This document shows positions 46,728-55,055 of a stretch of 64,000 nucleotides of DNA, piece after piece. Positions within the stretch are counted from its first letter, which is position 1, and every line of letters begins with the position of its first letter. Origin of the DNA: Amycolatopsis japonica (GTDB taxonomy: Bacteria; Actinomycetota; Actinomycetes; Mycobacteriales; Pseudonocardiaceae); the NCBI RefSeq assembly GCF_000732925.1, contig NZ_CP008953.1, forward strand, positions 1-64,000. The letters run 5' to 3'. Below the pieces are notes generated by a model. That model saw nothing but the letters and a program-made list of their open reading frames with translations. It was not told the origin of the DNA and did not search any database. A program made the translations under genes and the position numbers.

Positions 46728-47191
46728 GGGCGAAGCTCGATCACCGTTTTGCCGATCCGGATGGGGACTCCGAGCGGGACCCGGAGGGGTGCCGTGACCT
46801 TAGCCCGGTCGAGGTACGTCCCGTTCGTCGAACCCAGATCTTCCACGTACCAATCCTCCCCGCGCAGGGCGATCCGGGCGTGCCGGGTCGACGCGTAGTC
46901 GTCGTCCAGCACCAGAGTCGAGTCGTCGGCGCGGCCGATCAGGATCGGCCTGCCGTCCAAGGCGATCCTGGTTCCCGCCAGCGCACCATGGGTCACGAGC
47001 AGCTGCTGCGGCGACTTCCCGCCGCGCGGCTTCTTGTTTTCCTTCTTCTTGCGGCCGAACGTCGGGACGGCCACTCGCAGCCCGGAGGCCGCGTACAGAT
47101 CCGAACGGACGACACGCAACGCGGCGAACACGAAGAGCCAGAGCAGCACGAGAAAGCCCACCCTGGTGAGTTGAACGACCAGCTCTGGCAC
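46724..47191 (-). CDS. fhaB: FHA-domain protein FhaB (FipA)
   Basis: A 155-residue protein with an N-terminal membrane helix (VGFLVLLWLFVFAAL) and a C-terminal FHA domain that binds phosphothreonine. FHA residues are ILIGRADDSTLVLDDDYASTRHARI and DLGSTNGTYLDRAKV. Mycobacterial FhaB has exactly this length. GTG at 47191 gives VPELVVQLTR, matching relatives; the longer frame upstream is not conserved. Its stop overlaps the pstP start by four bases. Confidence 0.95.
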   Translation of the reverse strand: MPELVVQLTRVGFLVLLWLFVFAALRVVRSDLYAASGLRVAVPTFGRKKKENKKPRGGKSPQQLLVTHGALAGTRIALDGRPILIGRADDSTLVLDDDYASTRHARIALRGEDWYVEDLGSTNGTYLDRAKVTAPLRVPLGVPIRIGKTVIELRP

Positions 47192-47351
47192 TTGTTGTGT
47201 CCGCTCCCGTTTCTCCTGTACGCCGCGGAGAGCCCGTGCCGTCCGGGATGGTCGGCTCCGAACGGCCTTGCTCTCCGCGTACGACCCGCGGTGCCGATCC
47301 ACCACAGGTCCCGCACCGCAATTCTGCGATACCCCCTCCGGACGCCGCCGG

Positions 47352-48611
47352 TCAGCCCTGCGTACGGAACACGAGAGACGAGTGGCCCACGCGGATCACG
47401 TCGCCGTCGGCCAGCTGCCACGTCTGCACCGGGGTGCCGTTGACGGTCGTGCCGTTCGTCGAACCGATGTCCGCGAGCGTCGCGCTCTGGCCGTCCCAGG
47501 TGATCTCCAGGTGACGGCGCGAGACCCCGGTGTCCGGGAGCCGGAAGTCGGCGTCCTGGCCGCGGCCCACGACGTTCCCACCCTGCTTGAGCGAGTACGA
47601 ACGGTTCGAGCCGTCGTCGAGCTGGAGGCTCGCGGTGAGCTGACGCCCGGCCGCCGGCTGGCCGCCGTAGCCGCCACCCTGCGCGTACGGGTCCGCGGCG
47701 GGCTGGCCGTACTGCTGCTGGCCACCGCCGTACTGGTCGTAGCCGCCGCCCTGCTGCTGGCCGCCGTACTGGTCGTACCCGGGCTGCTGGGCGGCGCCGC
47801 CGCCGTAGCCCTGGTCGTAGCCGCCTTGCTGCTGGCCGCCGTACTGGTCGTAGCCGGGCTGCTGGGCGCCGCCGTAACCCTGGTCGTACCCGGGCTGCTG
47901 CTGGCCGCCGTACTGGTCATAGCCGGGCTGCTGGGCGGCGCCGCCGCCGTAGCCCTGGTCGTAGCCGCCTTGCTGCTGGCCGCCGTACTGGTCGTAGCCG
48001 GGCTGCTGGGCGCCGCCGTAACCCTGGTCGTAGCCGCCCTGCTGCTGGCCGCCATAACCCTGGTCGTACCCGGGCTGCTGCTGGCCAGCCTGCTGTCCGT
48101 AGCCGTACTGGCCCTGCTGCTGGCCGTACGGGTCACCCTGGTCGTATTGGCCGTAGCCGGGGGGCTGGCTCATTGCTGGGTCTCCTGCGTTGCTGGGTCG
48201 TGCCGACCGTGACGAACCTTCGGCGCCGTGGGGCTTGACGTCGGGATCGACGGACGAACGGGTCTTGAACTGTCCAGTATGCAGCGCCTCGTTGCGCTCG
48301 AGCGAAACTACGACGTCACCATAGGTGTCCCATCCGTGCTCGGCGAGGTGTTCCTTGACCGCCTCCGCCAACACCGAGGTGACCCGACGCTCGTCTCCGG
48401 CCATGCGCTCGTGATCAGCCTGCCCCAACGACACGATGTAGTGATTGGGAGCGAGCTGTCGACCACCGGCCAGCTCACGAACGTTCTCCTCGCTCTCGCG
48501 CTCAAGCGCCACCGCCACTTCCTGCGTGACGACGTTGCCACCGAACATGCGCGCGAAGGTATTGCCCACAAGGTTCTCGAGCCGTCTGTCAAACCGTTCG
48601 ACGCGGCCCAC
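47352..48611 (-). CDS. fhaA: FHA-domain protein FhaA with Gly/Tyr/Gln repeats
   Basis: A 419-residue protein that links phosphokinase signalling to peptidoglycan assembly. An N-terminal DUF3662 domain (VERFDRRLENLVGNTFARMFGG, then LAPNHYIVSLG, YGDVVVSLE) covers 1-135. Residues about 150-320 are a tandem Gly/Gln/Tyr/Asp repeat, and the C-terminal FHA domain (GRGQDADFRLPDTGVSRRHLEI, GSTNGTTVNG) ends the protein. GTG at 48611 has GGAGGG seven bases upstream. It is the first gene of the kinase operon; the promoter lies before 48.7 kb. Confidence 0.95.
   Translation of the reverse strand: MGRVERFDRRLENLVGNTFARMFGGNVVTQEVAVALERESEENVRELAGGRQLAPNHYIVSLGQADHERMAGDERRVTSVLAEAVKEHLAEHGWDTYGDVVVSLERNEALHTGQFKTRSSVDPDVKPHGAEGSSRSARPSNAGDPAMSQPPGYGQYDQGDPYGQQQGQYGYGQQAGQQQPGYDQGYGGQQQGGYDQGYGGAQQPGYDQYGGQQQGGYDQGYGGGAAQQPGYDQYGGQQQPGYDQGYGGAQQPGYDQYGGQQQGGYDQGYGGGAAQQPGYDQYGGQQQGGGYDQYGGGQQQYGQPAADPYAQGGGYGGQPAAGRQLTASLQLDDGSNRSYSLKQGGNVVGRGQDADFRLPDTGVSRRHLEITWDGQSATLADIGSTNGTTVNGTPVQTWQLADGDVIRVGHSSLVFRTQG
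47715..48140 (-). repeat. In-frame tandem repeats in fhaA (144-bp higher-order unit)
   Basis: Units such as QQQPGYDQGYGG and AQQPGYDQYGG are 11-13 residues long. A 48-residue (144-bp) block recurs: the DNA at 47856 matches that at 48000 over the tested stretch. Unit number could change by slippage or recombination. Confidence 0.88.
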
Positions 48612-48683
48612 CGGGCAACCCTCCTCACACGTGTGCTTCCCCGTCGATCCTATCCGGGTACGGCCAGTCGGACACGGCCCCCG

Positions 48684-48713
48684 GTGAAACCCGTGAAATC
48701 CGCCTGCTACGCT
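48684..48713 (+). promoter_or_regulatory. Promoter of tRNA-Leu
   Basis: GTGAAA (48684-48689) and TACGCT (48708-48713) with an 18-base spacer, about 29 bases before the tRNA. Divergent from fhaA. Confidence 0.45.
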
Positions 48714-48741
48714 TTGCGAGCTGTCAGAGAACGAAGCACTC

Positions 48742-48824
48742 GGGCGAGTGGCGGAATGGCAGACGCGCACGGTTCAGGTCCGTGTGTCCGAAAGGACGTG
48801 AGGGTTCAACTCCCTCCTCGCCCA
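48742..48824 (+). tRNA. tRNA-Leu (anticodon CAG)
   Basis: An 83-base class II tRNA with acceptor GGGCGAG/CTCGCCC, anticodon arm CACGG-TTCAGGT-CCGTG (anticodon CAG), a long variable arm (GTCC-GAAA-GGAC) and T arm GAGGG-TTCAACT-CCCTC. CCA is not encoded. Conserved position next to fhaA. Confidence 0.98.
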
Positions 48825-48892
48825 CTCTTAGTCAGAGGCCCCTTCGCTAGCGCGACGGGGCCTCTTTCGCGTTCGTCGTCGCTCGTCAGTCC

Positions 48893-48919
48893 CCGGGGGG
48901 CCGAGCCCCCGGACCCCCG
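48893..48919. repeat. Second copy of the G/C hairpin repeat
   Basis: CCGGGGGG-CCGA-GCCCCCGG then ACCCCCGC. It matches the unit at 12182 in the hairpin, CGA loop and following C-tract. Both copies lie within 70 bases downstream of a tRNA. Confidence 0.75.
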
Positions 48920-48992
48920 CGGTGCGGTCGGCGGCGGTTGGCGGGGTGGTTGGGGTGGGGGCGAAGGGGACTTTCACCTCATTAGATGCAGC

Positions 48993-49035
48993 GAAAGGGC
49001 CCTTCACCTCATCGCACGAGGTGAAGGGCCCTTTC
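48993..49035. repeat. Composite palindrome downstream of the FKBP gene
   Basis: GAAAGGGCCCTTCACCTC (48993-49010) and its exact complement (49018-49035) around a 7-base loop. Each arm contains the self-palindrome GAAGGGCCCTTC. A third diverged copy (GGGGACTTTCACCTCATT) precedes at about 48966. It also serves as terminator of the FKBP gene. Confidence 0.85.
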
Positions 49036-49052
49036 GGCTCGTCGGGTGTGGG

Positions 49053-49433
49053 TCAGTTCACGCCGATGAGGTCGACGACGAAGATCAAGGTCTCGTTCGG
49101 CTTGATGACGCCGCCGGCGCCGCGTTCGCCGTAGGCCAGATGCGGCGGGATGACCAGCTTGCGGCGGCCGCCGACCTTCATCCCGGCCACGCCCTGGTCC
49201 CAGCCGGGGATGACCTGACCGGCGCCGAGGCCGAAGCGCAGCGGTTCGCCGCGGTCCCACGAGGCGTCGAACTGGTCGCCGGTCGAGTGCGAGACGCCGA
49301 CGTAGTGCACCGAGACGGTGTCGCCGGCCTTCGCCTCCTGGCCCTCGCCGACGGTGATGTCGGACTTCTCCAGGTCGGACGGCGCGGGGCCCTCCGGGCG
49401 GTCGATCTGGGGCTTCTGCAAAGACATGCCCAT
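49053..49433 (-). CDS. FKBP-type peptidyl-prolyl isomerase
   Basis: A 126-residue single-domain FKBP isomerase, probably cytoplasmic. The fold motifs are VHYVGVSHSTGDQFDAS, the GQVIPGWDQGVAGMKVGGRRKLVIPP core and AYGERGAGGVIKPNETLIFVVDLIGV. Aromatic active-site residues Tyr, Phe, Trp are present. ATG at 49433 has GGAGG six bases upstream; M3 is another in-frame start. Length and sequence are typical. Confidence 0.96.
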   Translation of the reverse strand: MGMSLQKPQIDRPEGPAPSDLEKSDITVGEGQEAKAGDTVSVHYVGVSHSTGDQFDASWDRGEPLRFGLGAGQVIPGWDQGVAGMKVGGRRKLVIPPHLAYGERGAGGVIKPNETLIFVVDLIGVN

Positions 49434-49568
49434 AAGCTACCTCCGCAGGTCCCGGGCCCGCAGGGCGAGTATTCCGCCGAACGGTGGCAAGAACGCGAAT
49501 AGTCTTCACAAATTTGGATACTCGTGGGTAGTGTGCGCCTCGTCACTCTCCGACGACGGAGGTCTTTC

Positions 49569-52500
49569 ATGCGACGAGGCATACGGGTCTTGACGACGCT
49601 GGCGGGGTTGACGCTGGTGGCGGGCACCGTTCCGGCACTGCAGGCGAACGCCGCGGAGGCGCCACGGAACTCGGTGGTGGCGGCCGCGCTCGACGACTAC
49701 TGCGGCGGCCAGTGCGGTGACATCCTCCCGCCCGGCACCAAGGGGAACGCCACCCTCGCCGAGATCCTGGCGCACAAGGCGTTCGGCACCCGGCCCGCGC
49801 ATTCGGCCGATCAGCTCGGCAAGTACGCCTCGCTCGCCGACGGCTACAAGACACTGACGACGGACAAGATCAACCAGTTCTTCAACGACGCGTCGTTCGG
49901 TGTTCCGTCCGGCCAGGTCGAGAGCACGATCAAACCGCGTTCGGACGTGACGATCACCCGCGACAAGGGGATCGGCGTGCCCCGGATCGTCGGCACGACG
50001 CGGCCGGGCACGATGTACGGCGCCGGATACGCCGCCGCGCAGGACCGCCTGTGGCTGATGGACATCATGCGCCGCGTCGGCCGCGGCCAGCTGACCTCGT
50101 ACGCCGGTGGCGCGCAGGGCAACCGCGAACTCGAGCAGAGCTTCTTCGCCTCGGCGCCGTACACCGAGCAGGAGCTGCAGAAGCAGATCGACAACGCCGC
50201 GGCCAGTGGCCCGCGCGGCGCGCAGGGCAAGGCCGACGCCGAGGCCTACGTGCAGGGTGTCAACAAGTACATCTCCGACGCGCACAGCGGCCGCTACTTC
50301 CCCGGCGAGTACGTGCTCACCGGGCACGTCGACGCGATCACGAACGCCGGGACCATCGAGCCGTTCAAGCTCACCGACCTCGTCGTCCTCGCCGCCGTCG
50401 TCGGGGCGCAGTTCGGCGCCGGCGGTGGCGGCGAGGTGCAGAACGCCATCGCGAAGATGGCGATGCAGGAGAAGTACGGACTCGAACAAGGCGACAAGGT
50501 TTGGAAGAGCCTGCGGTCCGAGGACGACCCCGAGACCGTCAAGACTCTCCACAATGGACAGACGTTCGACTACGGCAAGGCGCCGTCGAACCCGCAGGGC
50601 GCGGCGATGCCGGACAAGGGTTCGGTCACCGGGCAGCAGCTGGTCTTCGACCCGACCGGTTCCGCCGGGACGGCGACGCCCGCCAAGGTGGACGTCCCGG
50701 CGCCCGAGGACCAGAAGGCCGTCCGCGGCATCTTCGACGACGGCGTCCTGCCGGGAAACCTGCTGTCGGAAAAGCACGGCATGTCCAACGCGCTGGTGGT
50801 GTCCGGCGCCAAGACCGCGAGCGGTCACCCGGTCGCCGTCTTCGGCCCTCAGGCCGGCTACTTCGCGCCGCAATTGCTGATGCTGCAGGAACTCCAGGGC
50901 CCTGGCATCAGTGCGCGCGGTGCCTCGTTCGCGGGCATCAGCATGTACGTGCTGCTCGGCCGCGGCAAGGACTACTCGTGGAGCGCGACCTCGGCGTCGC
51001 AGGACATCACCGACACCTACGCCGTCGAACTGTGCGAGCAGAACGGCTCCGCGCCGACGAAGAACTCCAACTTCTACCGGTTCCGCGGTCAGTGCCTGCC
51101 GTTCGAGATCGTCGAGCGCAAGAACGCGTGGAAGCCCACGATCGCCGACGGGACGGCCGAAGGTTCGTACACGCTGCGCAGCTTCCGCACCAAGTACGGG
51201 CCGGTGACGAGCCGGGCGCTGGTCGGCGGCAAACCGGTGGCGTACGCGTCGCTGCGGTCGACGTTCCAGCATGAGATCGACACGATCATCGGCTTCCAGA
51301 AGTTCAACGACCCGGACGCGATCAAATCCGCGCAGGACTTCCAGGCCGCGGCGGCCGACGTCAACCAGACCTACAACTGGTTCTACGCCGACTCGCGTGA
51401 CGTCGCGTACTTCAACTCCGGCTCGAACCCCGTCCGCAATCCGAACGTCGACCCGGCCATGCCGGTGAAGGCGGACGCCGGATTCGACTGGCAGGGTTGG
51501 AACCCCGACGGCAACCTCGCGAACTACACGCCGTCTTCGCAGCACCCGCAGTCGATCAACCAGGACTACTACATCAGCTGGAACAACGCGCAGACCAACG
51601 GTTACGCGGCCAGCGGCGCGGACAAGAGTTCCGTGCACCGCGGCGATCTGATCGACGCGCGGGTGAAGAAGCTGGTCTCCAGCGGCACCAAGGTGACGCG
51701 GGTGAACCTCACGCAGGCCATGGAGGAGGCGGCGCTGGCCGATCTCCGCGCGGAGAAGGTGCTGCCGGAACTGTTCAAGGTGATCGACAAGGCACCGGTG
51801 ACCGGCCCGGCCGCGGACGCGGTGGCGAAGCTCAAGACCTGGCTCGCCGCGGGCGGTCTGCGCTCGGAGACTTCGCCGGGCAGCAAGGCCTACGCCAACG
51901 CCGACGCGATCCGCATCATGGACGCCTGGTGGCCGCTGCTGGTGAACGCCCAGTTCAAACCCGGTATGGGTGACGCCGCCTACGGCGCCATGGTCGGCGT
52001 GCTGAAGATCAACGAATCGCCTTCCGGCTGGCAGAACGAGGTTCCCGGCAAGCACGTCGGCCAGGGGCACGCCGGTTCGTCGTACCAGTCCGGCTGGTGG
52101 GGCTACGTGCACAAGGACATCCGCTCGGTACTCGGGCAGAACGTGGCCGGCCCGCTCGCCGTGAAGTACTGCGGCGGCGGCGATGTCAACGCGTGCCGTC
52201 AGGTGCTGCTCGACTCGCTGACGCAGGCGGCCGCGCAGCCCGCGAACACCGTCTATCCCGGTGACGGCGACTGCGCCGCGGGCGACCAGTGGTGCGCCGA
52301 CACGATCATCCACCGCGCGCTCGGCGGTATCACGCAGGACAAGATGAGCACGCAGAACCGGCCGACCTTCCAGCAGGTCGTGGAGTTCCCGGCGAAACGT
52401 GGCGACAACATCGCCAACCTCGCCACCGGCCGATCGGTGAGCGCGAGCAGCCACGAGACCGGCTGGTACGACTCGCCGCCGTCCAACGCGATAGACGTCG

Positions 52501-52805
52501 ACCTGTCGACGCGCTGGGCCAGCGATTGGAGCGACAACCAGTCGATCACCGTGGATCTCGGTTCGGTGCAGCGCGTGTCCCGCGTCGTCCCGCAGTGGGA
52601 AGCTGCGTACGGGAAGGCGTACAAGGTGCAGGTCTCGTCCGACGGCATGAACTGGCGGGACGCGGCGTCCATAGTGGACGGAAACGGCGGAACGGACAAC
52701 GTCGCCTTCGAGGCGGTGGACGGGCGCTACGTCCGGATGGCCGGTGTCCAGCGCGGGACGAAGTACGGCTACTCCCTCTACGAATTCGAGGTGTACGCCC
52801 ACTAG
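49569..52805 (+). CDS. Secreted penicillin-acylase-family hydrolase with C-terminal F5/8 C domain
   Basis: A 1078-residue exported Ntn-hydrolase of the penicillin G acylase / acyl-homoserine-lactone acylase family. A signal peptide (MRRGIRVLTTLAGLTLVAG) is followed by the alpha chain with VPRIVGTTRPGTMYGAGYAAAQDRLWLM. The expected autocleavage is before Ser406 in HGMSNALVVSG, where N-terminal Ser-Asn is conserved but Trp is replaced by Ala. The C-terminal ~130 residues are a discoidin/F5-8 type C domain (RSVSASSHETG, AIDVDLSTRWASDW, YVRMAGVQRG). Substrate unknown; such enzymes can hydrolyse N-acyl amides, including quorum signals or beta-lactams. ATG at 49569 has GGAGG. Confidence 0.94.
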   Translation: MRRGIRVLTTLAGLTLVAGTVPALQANAAEAPRNSVVAAALDDYCGGQCGDILPPGTKGNATLAEILAHKAFGTRPAHSADQLGKYASLADGYKTLTTDKINQFFNDASFGVPSGQVESTIKPRSDVTITRDKGIGVPRIVGTTRPGTMYGAGYAAAQDRLWLMDIMRRVGRGQLTSYAGGAQGNRELEQSFFASAPYTEQELQKQIDNAAASGPRGAQGKADAEAYVQGVNKYISDAHSGRYFPGEYVLTGHVDAITNAGTIEPFKLTDLVVLAAVVGAQFGAGGGGEVQNAIAKMAMQEKYGLEQGDKVWKSLRSEDDPETVKTLHNGQTFDYGKAPSNPQGAAMPDKGSVTGQQLVFDPTGSAGTATPAKVDVPAPEDQKAVRGIFDDGVLPGNLLSEKHGMSNALVVSGAKTASGHPVAVFGPQAGYFAPQLLMLQELQGPGISARGASFAGISMYVLLGRGKDYSWSATSASQDITDTYAVELCEQNGSAPTKNSNFYRFRGQCLPFEIVERKNAWKPTIADGTAEGSYTLRSFRTKYGPVTSRALVGGKPVAYASLRSTFQHEIDTIIGFQKFNDPDAIKSAQDFQAAAADVNQTYNWFYADSRDVAYFNSGSNPVRNPNVDPAMPVKADAGFDWQGWNPDGNLANYTPSSQHPQSINQDYYISWNNAQTNGYAASGADKSSVHRGDLIDARVKKLVSSGTKVTRVNLTQAMEEAALADLRAEKVLPELFKVIDKAPVTGPAADAVAKLKTWLAAGGLRSETSPGSKAYANADAIRIMDAWWPLLVNAQFKPGMGDAAYGAMVGVLKINESPSGWQNEVPGKHVGQGHAGSSYQSGWWGYVHKDIRSVLGQNVAGPLAVKYCGGGDVNACRQVLLDSLTQAAAQPANTVYPGDGDCAAGDQWCADTIIHRALGGITQDKMSTQNRPTFQQVVEFPAKRGDNIANLATGRSVSASSHETGWYDSPPSNAIDVDLSTRWASDWSDNQSITVDLGSVQRVSRVVPQWEAAYGKAYKVQVSSDGMNWRDAASIVDGNGGTDNVAFEAVDGRYVRMAGVQRGTKYGYSLYEFEVYAH

Positions 52806-52817
52806 CTCGTGGTGTCT

Positions 52818-52854
52818 GATGGGCCCCTGCTCGGACGTGAGGAAGGGGCCCATC
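52818..52854 (+). promoter_or_regulatory. Hairpin ending at the start codon of the HEAT gene
   Basis: GATGGGCCCC (52818-52827) pairs with GGGGCCCATC (52845-52854), with a 17-base loop holding GAGGAA. The 3' arm ends one base before the ATG at 52855. It can terminate the upstream gene and mask the start of the next. Confidence 0.6.
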
Positions 52855-53583
52855 ATGCACGAGATCGAGCGACTCGTTCGTCGACTCGACGCGGATGGCG
52901 GCGGCGAGGCCGAAGACGCGCAGGCGGAGCTGACCCGTCTCGGCCGTGAGACCGACGTGATCGCGCCGCTTTTGCGAGCCCTGCCGACGCTGAACGGTTT
53001 CGGGCAGCTTTGCGCCATCGAGATCCTTCAAGAACTCGGCGACGCCCGCGCCGGGCAACCGCTGATCGAGCTGCTGACCAGCGAGCACGACACGGTCCGC
53101 GAGTGGTCCGCCCGCGCCTTGGCCCGGCTACGCGTCATCGACGCGGTACCCGCGCTCCGGCGCGCCTTTCAAGCGTGCAAGGACCGCGGCGACCCTCCTG
53201 ACTGGTCGGCGCCGGGCAGCATTCGATTCGCTTTGACCGAGCTCGGTGCCCGGCATCCTGTCGTCCCGTCGCTGACCGCGAGCCTCCGTTTCACCACGGC
53301 CTACGGGCACGAGGCATGGCCCTCGGAACGACTGAGCCACGTCATCGACGACCTCGCCGCCCATGATCAGGTGACGCTCGACTTCCAGCTCTGGCGAGTC
53401 GAACGCGACGGCGGGATGTACTGGACAGAGGTCCAGTGGGGGGACGCAGACCTCGACTATTCCCACCCTTGGGCCGCTCTCGTCCAGCAAGCCCGCCGCC
53501 GGGCCGCGACCGCCGCCACGCGAGCCGCCCTCGGCGCGAACGTCGTCGCCACGATCGACTGGATCGACCGAAGCGACCTCTGA
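52855..53583 (+). CDS. HEAT-repeat protein
   Basis: A 242-residue soluble protein made of HEAT/ARM-like helical repeats (VIAPLLRALPTLNGFGQLCAIEILQ, GQPLIELLTSEHDTVREWSARALARL, VPALRRAF) followed by a mixed alpha/beta part with WRVERDGGMYW and TEVQWGDADLDY. Such repeats mediate protein binding. Function unknown. ATG at 52855 is the first in a good context, after the hairpin. It is isolated from the acylase only by that hairpin. Confidence 0.82.
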   Translation: MHEIERLVRRLDADGGGEAEDAQAELTRLGRETDVIAPLLRALPTLNGFGQLCAIEILQELGDARAGQPLIELLTSEHDTVREWSARALARLRVIDAVPALRRAFQACKDRGDPPDWSAPGSIRFALTELGARHPVVPSLTASLRFTTAYGHEAWPSERLSHVIDDLAAHDQVTLDFQLWRVERDGGMYWTEVQWGDADLDYSHPWAALVQQARRRAATAATRAALGANVVATIDWIDRSDL

Positions 53584-53629
53584 ACCACGAGTGACCGGGC
53601 CGAGCGAGGGCACGGTTTACGGTGGCGGG

Positions 53630-54670
53630 GTGGACACGAACGACTGGTCACCCCGCACCCTCGCCGTCGCCGCCGGACGCCCGGAAGGGCCCGGCGAGCC
53701 GCTGAACGTGCCGATCGTCGCGGCGAGCACCTTCGACGCCGGCGCCGACCGCGCGTATTCGCGCCAGGACGGCACCCCGACCTGGGAGGCCCTCGAAGCC
53801 GCGATCGGCGCGCTCGAAGGCGGGCACGCCACGGCCTTCGCGTCCGGGATCGCGACGCTCAGCGCGGTCGTCGACACCCTGCCGGTCGGGGCGAAGGTCT
53901 GTGTCCCGACGTTCTCCTACGCGGGGTCGCGCGGGCTGCTCGCGCACGCGCACGGCACGGGCCGTCTGGTGGTGACCGAGATCGAGCCGGAGGACACGGC
54001 CGCCTGGGTCGCCGCCGCGGACGCGGACCTGCTCTGGCTCGAATCGCCGACCAACCCGACGCTCGACGTCATCGACATCGAGACGATCGCCGCCGCCGCG
54101 AACGGCCTGGTCGCGGTGGACAACACGTTCGCCACCCCGCTCGGTCAACGGCCGCTGGAGCTCGGCGCCGACATCGTCGTGCACAGCGCTACGAAACTCA
54201 TCGGCGGCCACAGCGACCTTCTCCTCGGCCTCACCATCGCGGCCGACGAAAGCGTCGCGAAAGGTCTGCGCGACGCGCGCACGAGGCTGGGGGCGACGCC
54301 GGGAGCGCTCGAAGCGTGGCTGGCCCTGCGCGGGCTGCGCACCCTGCCGGTGCGGCTGGCCGAGCAGACCCGCACGGCGAAGCTGCTGGCGGCGCGGCTG
54401 CTCGACCACCCCGCGATCACCCGGGTGCGTTATCCCGGCTCCGGCACGATGATCGCGTTCGAACTCCCGGACGCCGAGACCGCGGACAAGGTCATCGGGT
54501 CGCTGCGGCTGATCCGCGCCGCCACCAGCCTCGGCGGGGTGGAGAGCCTGGTCGAGCGGCGGGCCTGGATGGCGGGCGACGCCCACGTGCCCGCGGGGCT
54601 CGTCCGGTTCAGCGTCGGGCTCGAAGATCCGGAGGATCTCTGGACGGATCTGGCCTCCGCGCTCGGCTAG
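53630..54670 (+). CDS. PLP-dependent Cys/Met-metabolism enzyme (cystathionine gamma-lyase/synthase family)
   Basis: A 346-residue PLP enzyme shorter than most family members (about 380-400). Motifs are AFASGIATLSAV, the YAGSRGLL region, LWLESPTNPTLDV, the PLP Lys in VHSATKLIGGHSDLL, and the RVRYPGSG and GGVESLVERRA ends. It could be a cystathionine gamma-synthase, gamma-lyase or a methionine gamma-lyase-like enzyme; the sequence does not decide. GTG at 53630 is chosen. No co-transcribed partner gene. Confidence 0.9.
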   Translation: MDTNDWSPRTLAVAAGRPEGPGEPLNVPIVAASTFDAGADRAYSRQDGTPTWEALEAAIGALEGGHATAFASGIATLSAVVDTLPVGAKVCVPTFSYAGSRGLLAHAHGTGRLVVTEIEPEDTAAWVAAADADLLWLESPTNPTLDVIDIETIAAAANGLVAVDNTFATPLGQRPLELGADIVVHSATKLIGGHSDLLLGLTIAADESVAKGLRDARTRLGATPGALEAWLALRGLRTLPVRLAEQTRTAKLLAARLLDHPAITRVRYPGSGTMIAFELPDAETADKVIGSLRLIRAATSLGGVESLVERRAWMAGDAHVPAGLVRFSVGLEDPEDLWTDLASALG

Positions 54671-55055
54671 CTTGGGCACGTGATTCCTGGTGTTCTGATC
54701 GTGACCTTCAAGTTGCCCGGCACCGGGATTCGCTCATGAACGGTCGGTATTTCACCGCGCACGACGGGCGGGAAAGAAGTACTTCCGCATAGCGACTTTC
54801 GGGCCGTCCGGGTGTTAACATTCCCTCGTCGCCGCGAGTTTTTCCCTTGGCTGAGCGACTTTCGGGCCCTTGTATCGGCCGAGACCACTCCCGCGTTACC
54901 CGTTTTCACGGTGGCTTTTGTCACCGTCTATTCGCTACGTCCGGCCGCGGTTTTCGGCCAGGATCGCGCTATCACCCATACGTGGGAATCTTCCCTGGGT
55001 GGTCGCATGGTGGGGGTCACCGTGCGTTGCGATGCTTTTCCACTGGGAGATCACT
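54671..55055. promoter_or_regulatory. 385-bp regulatory gap with direct repeat and dyad
   Basis: No gene is seen in the gap. A 15-bp direct repeat AGCGACTTTCGGGCC is at 54791-54805 and 54854-54868 (63-bp period, six helical turns). An inverted repeat ACGGTG-N8-CACCGT lies at 54908-54927. These probably belong to the control of the surface protein gene at 55056. The AT content is higher than around it. Confidence 0.5.

Noticed and set aside
47715..48140. Repeats considered as a CRISPR array
   Set aside because: Repeats are in frame within fhaA, have no unique spacers, and no cas gene is near.
49506..53018. A 1170-codon open frame on the minus strand opposite the acylase gene
   Set aside because: Low-complexity Arg/Val/His/Leu composition and no known domain; it mirrors the high GC third positions of the real gene.
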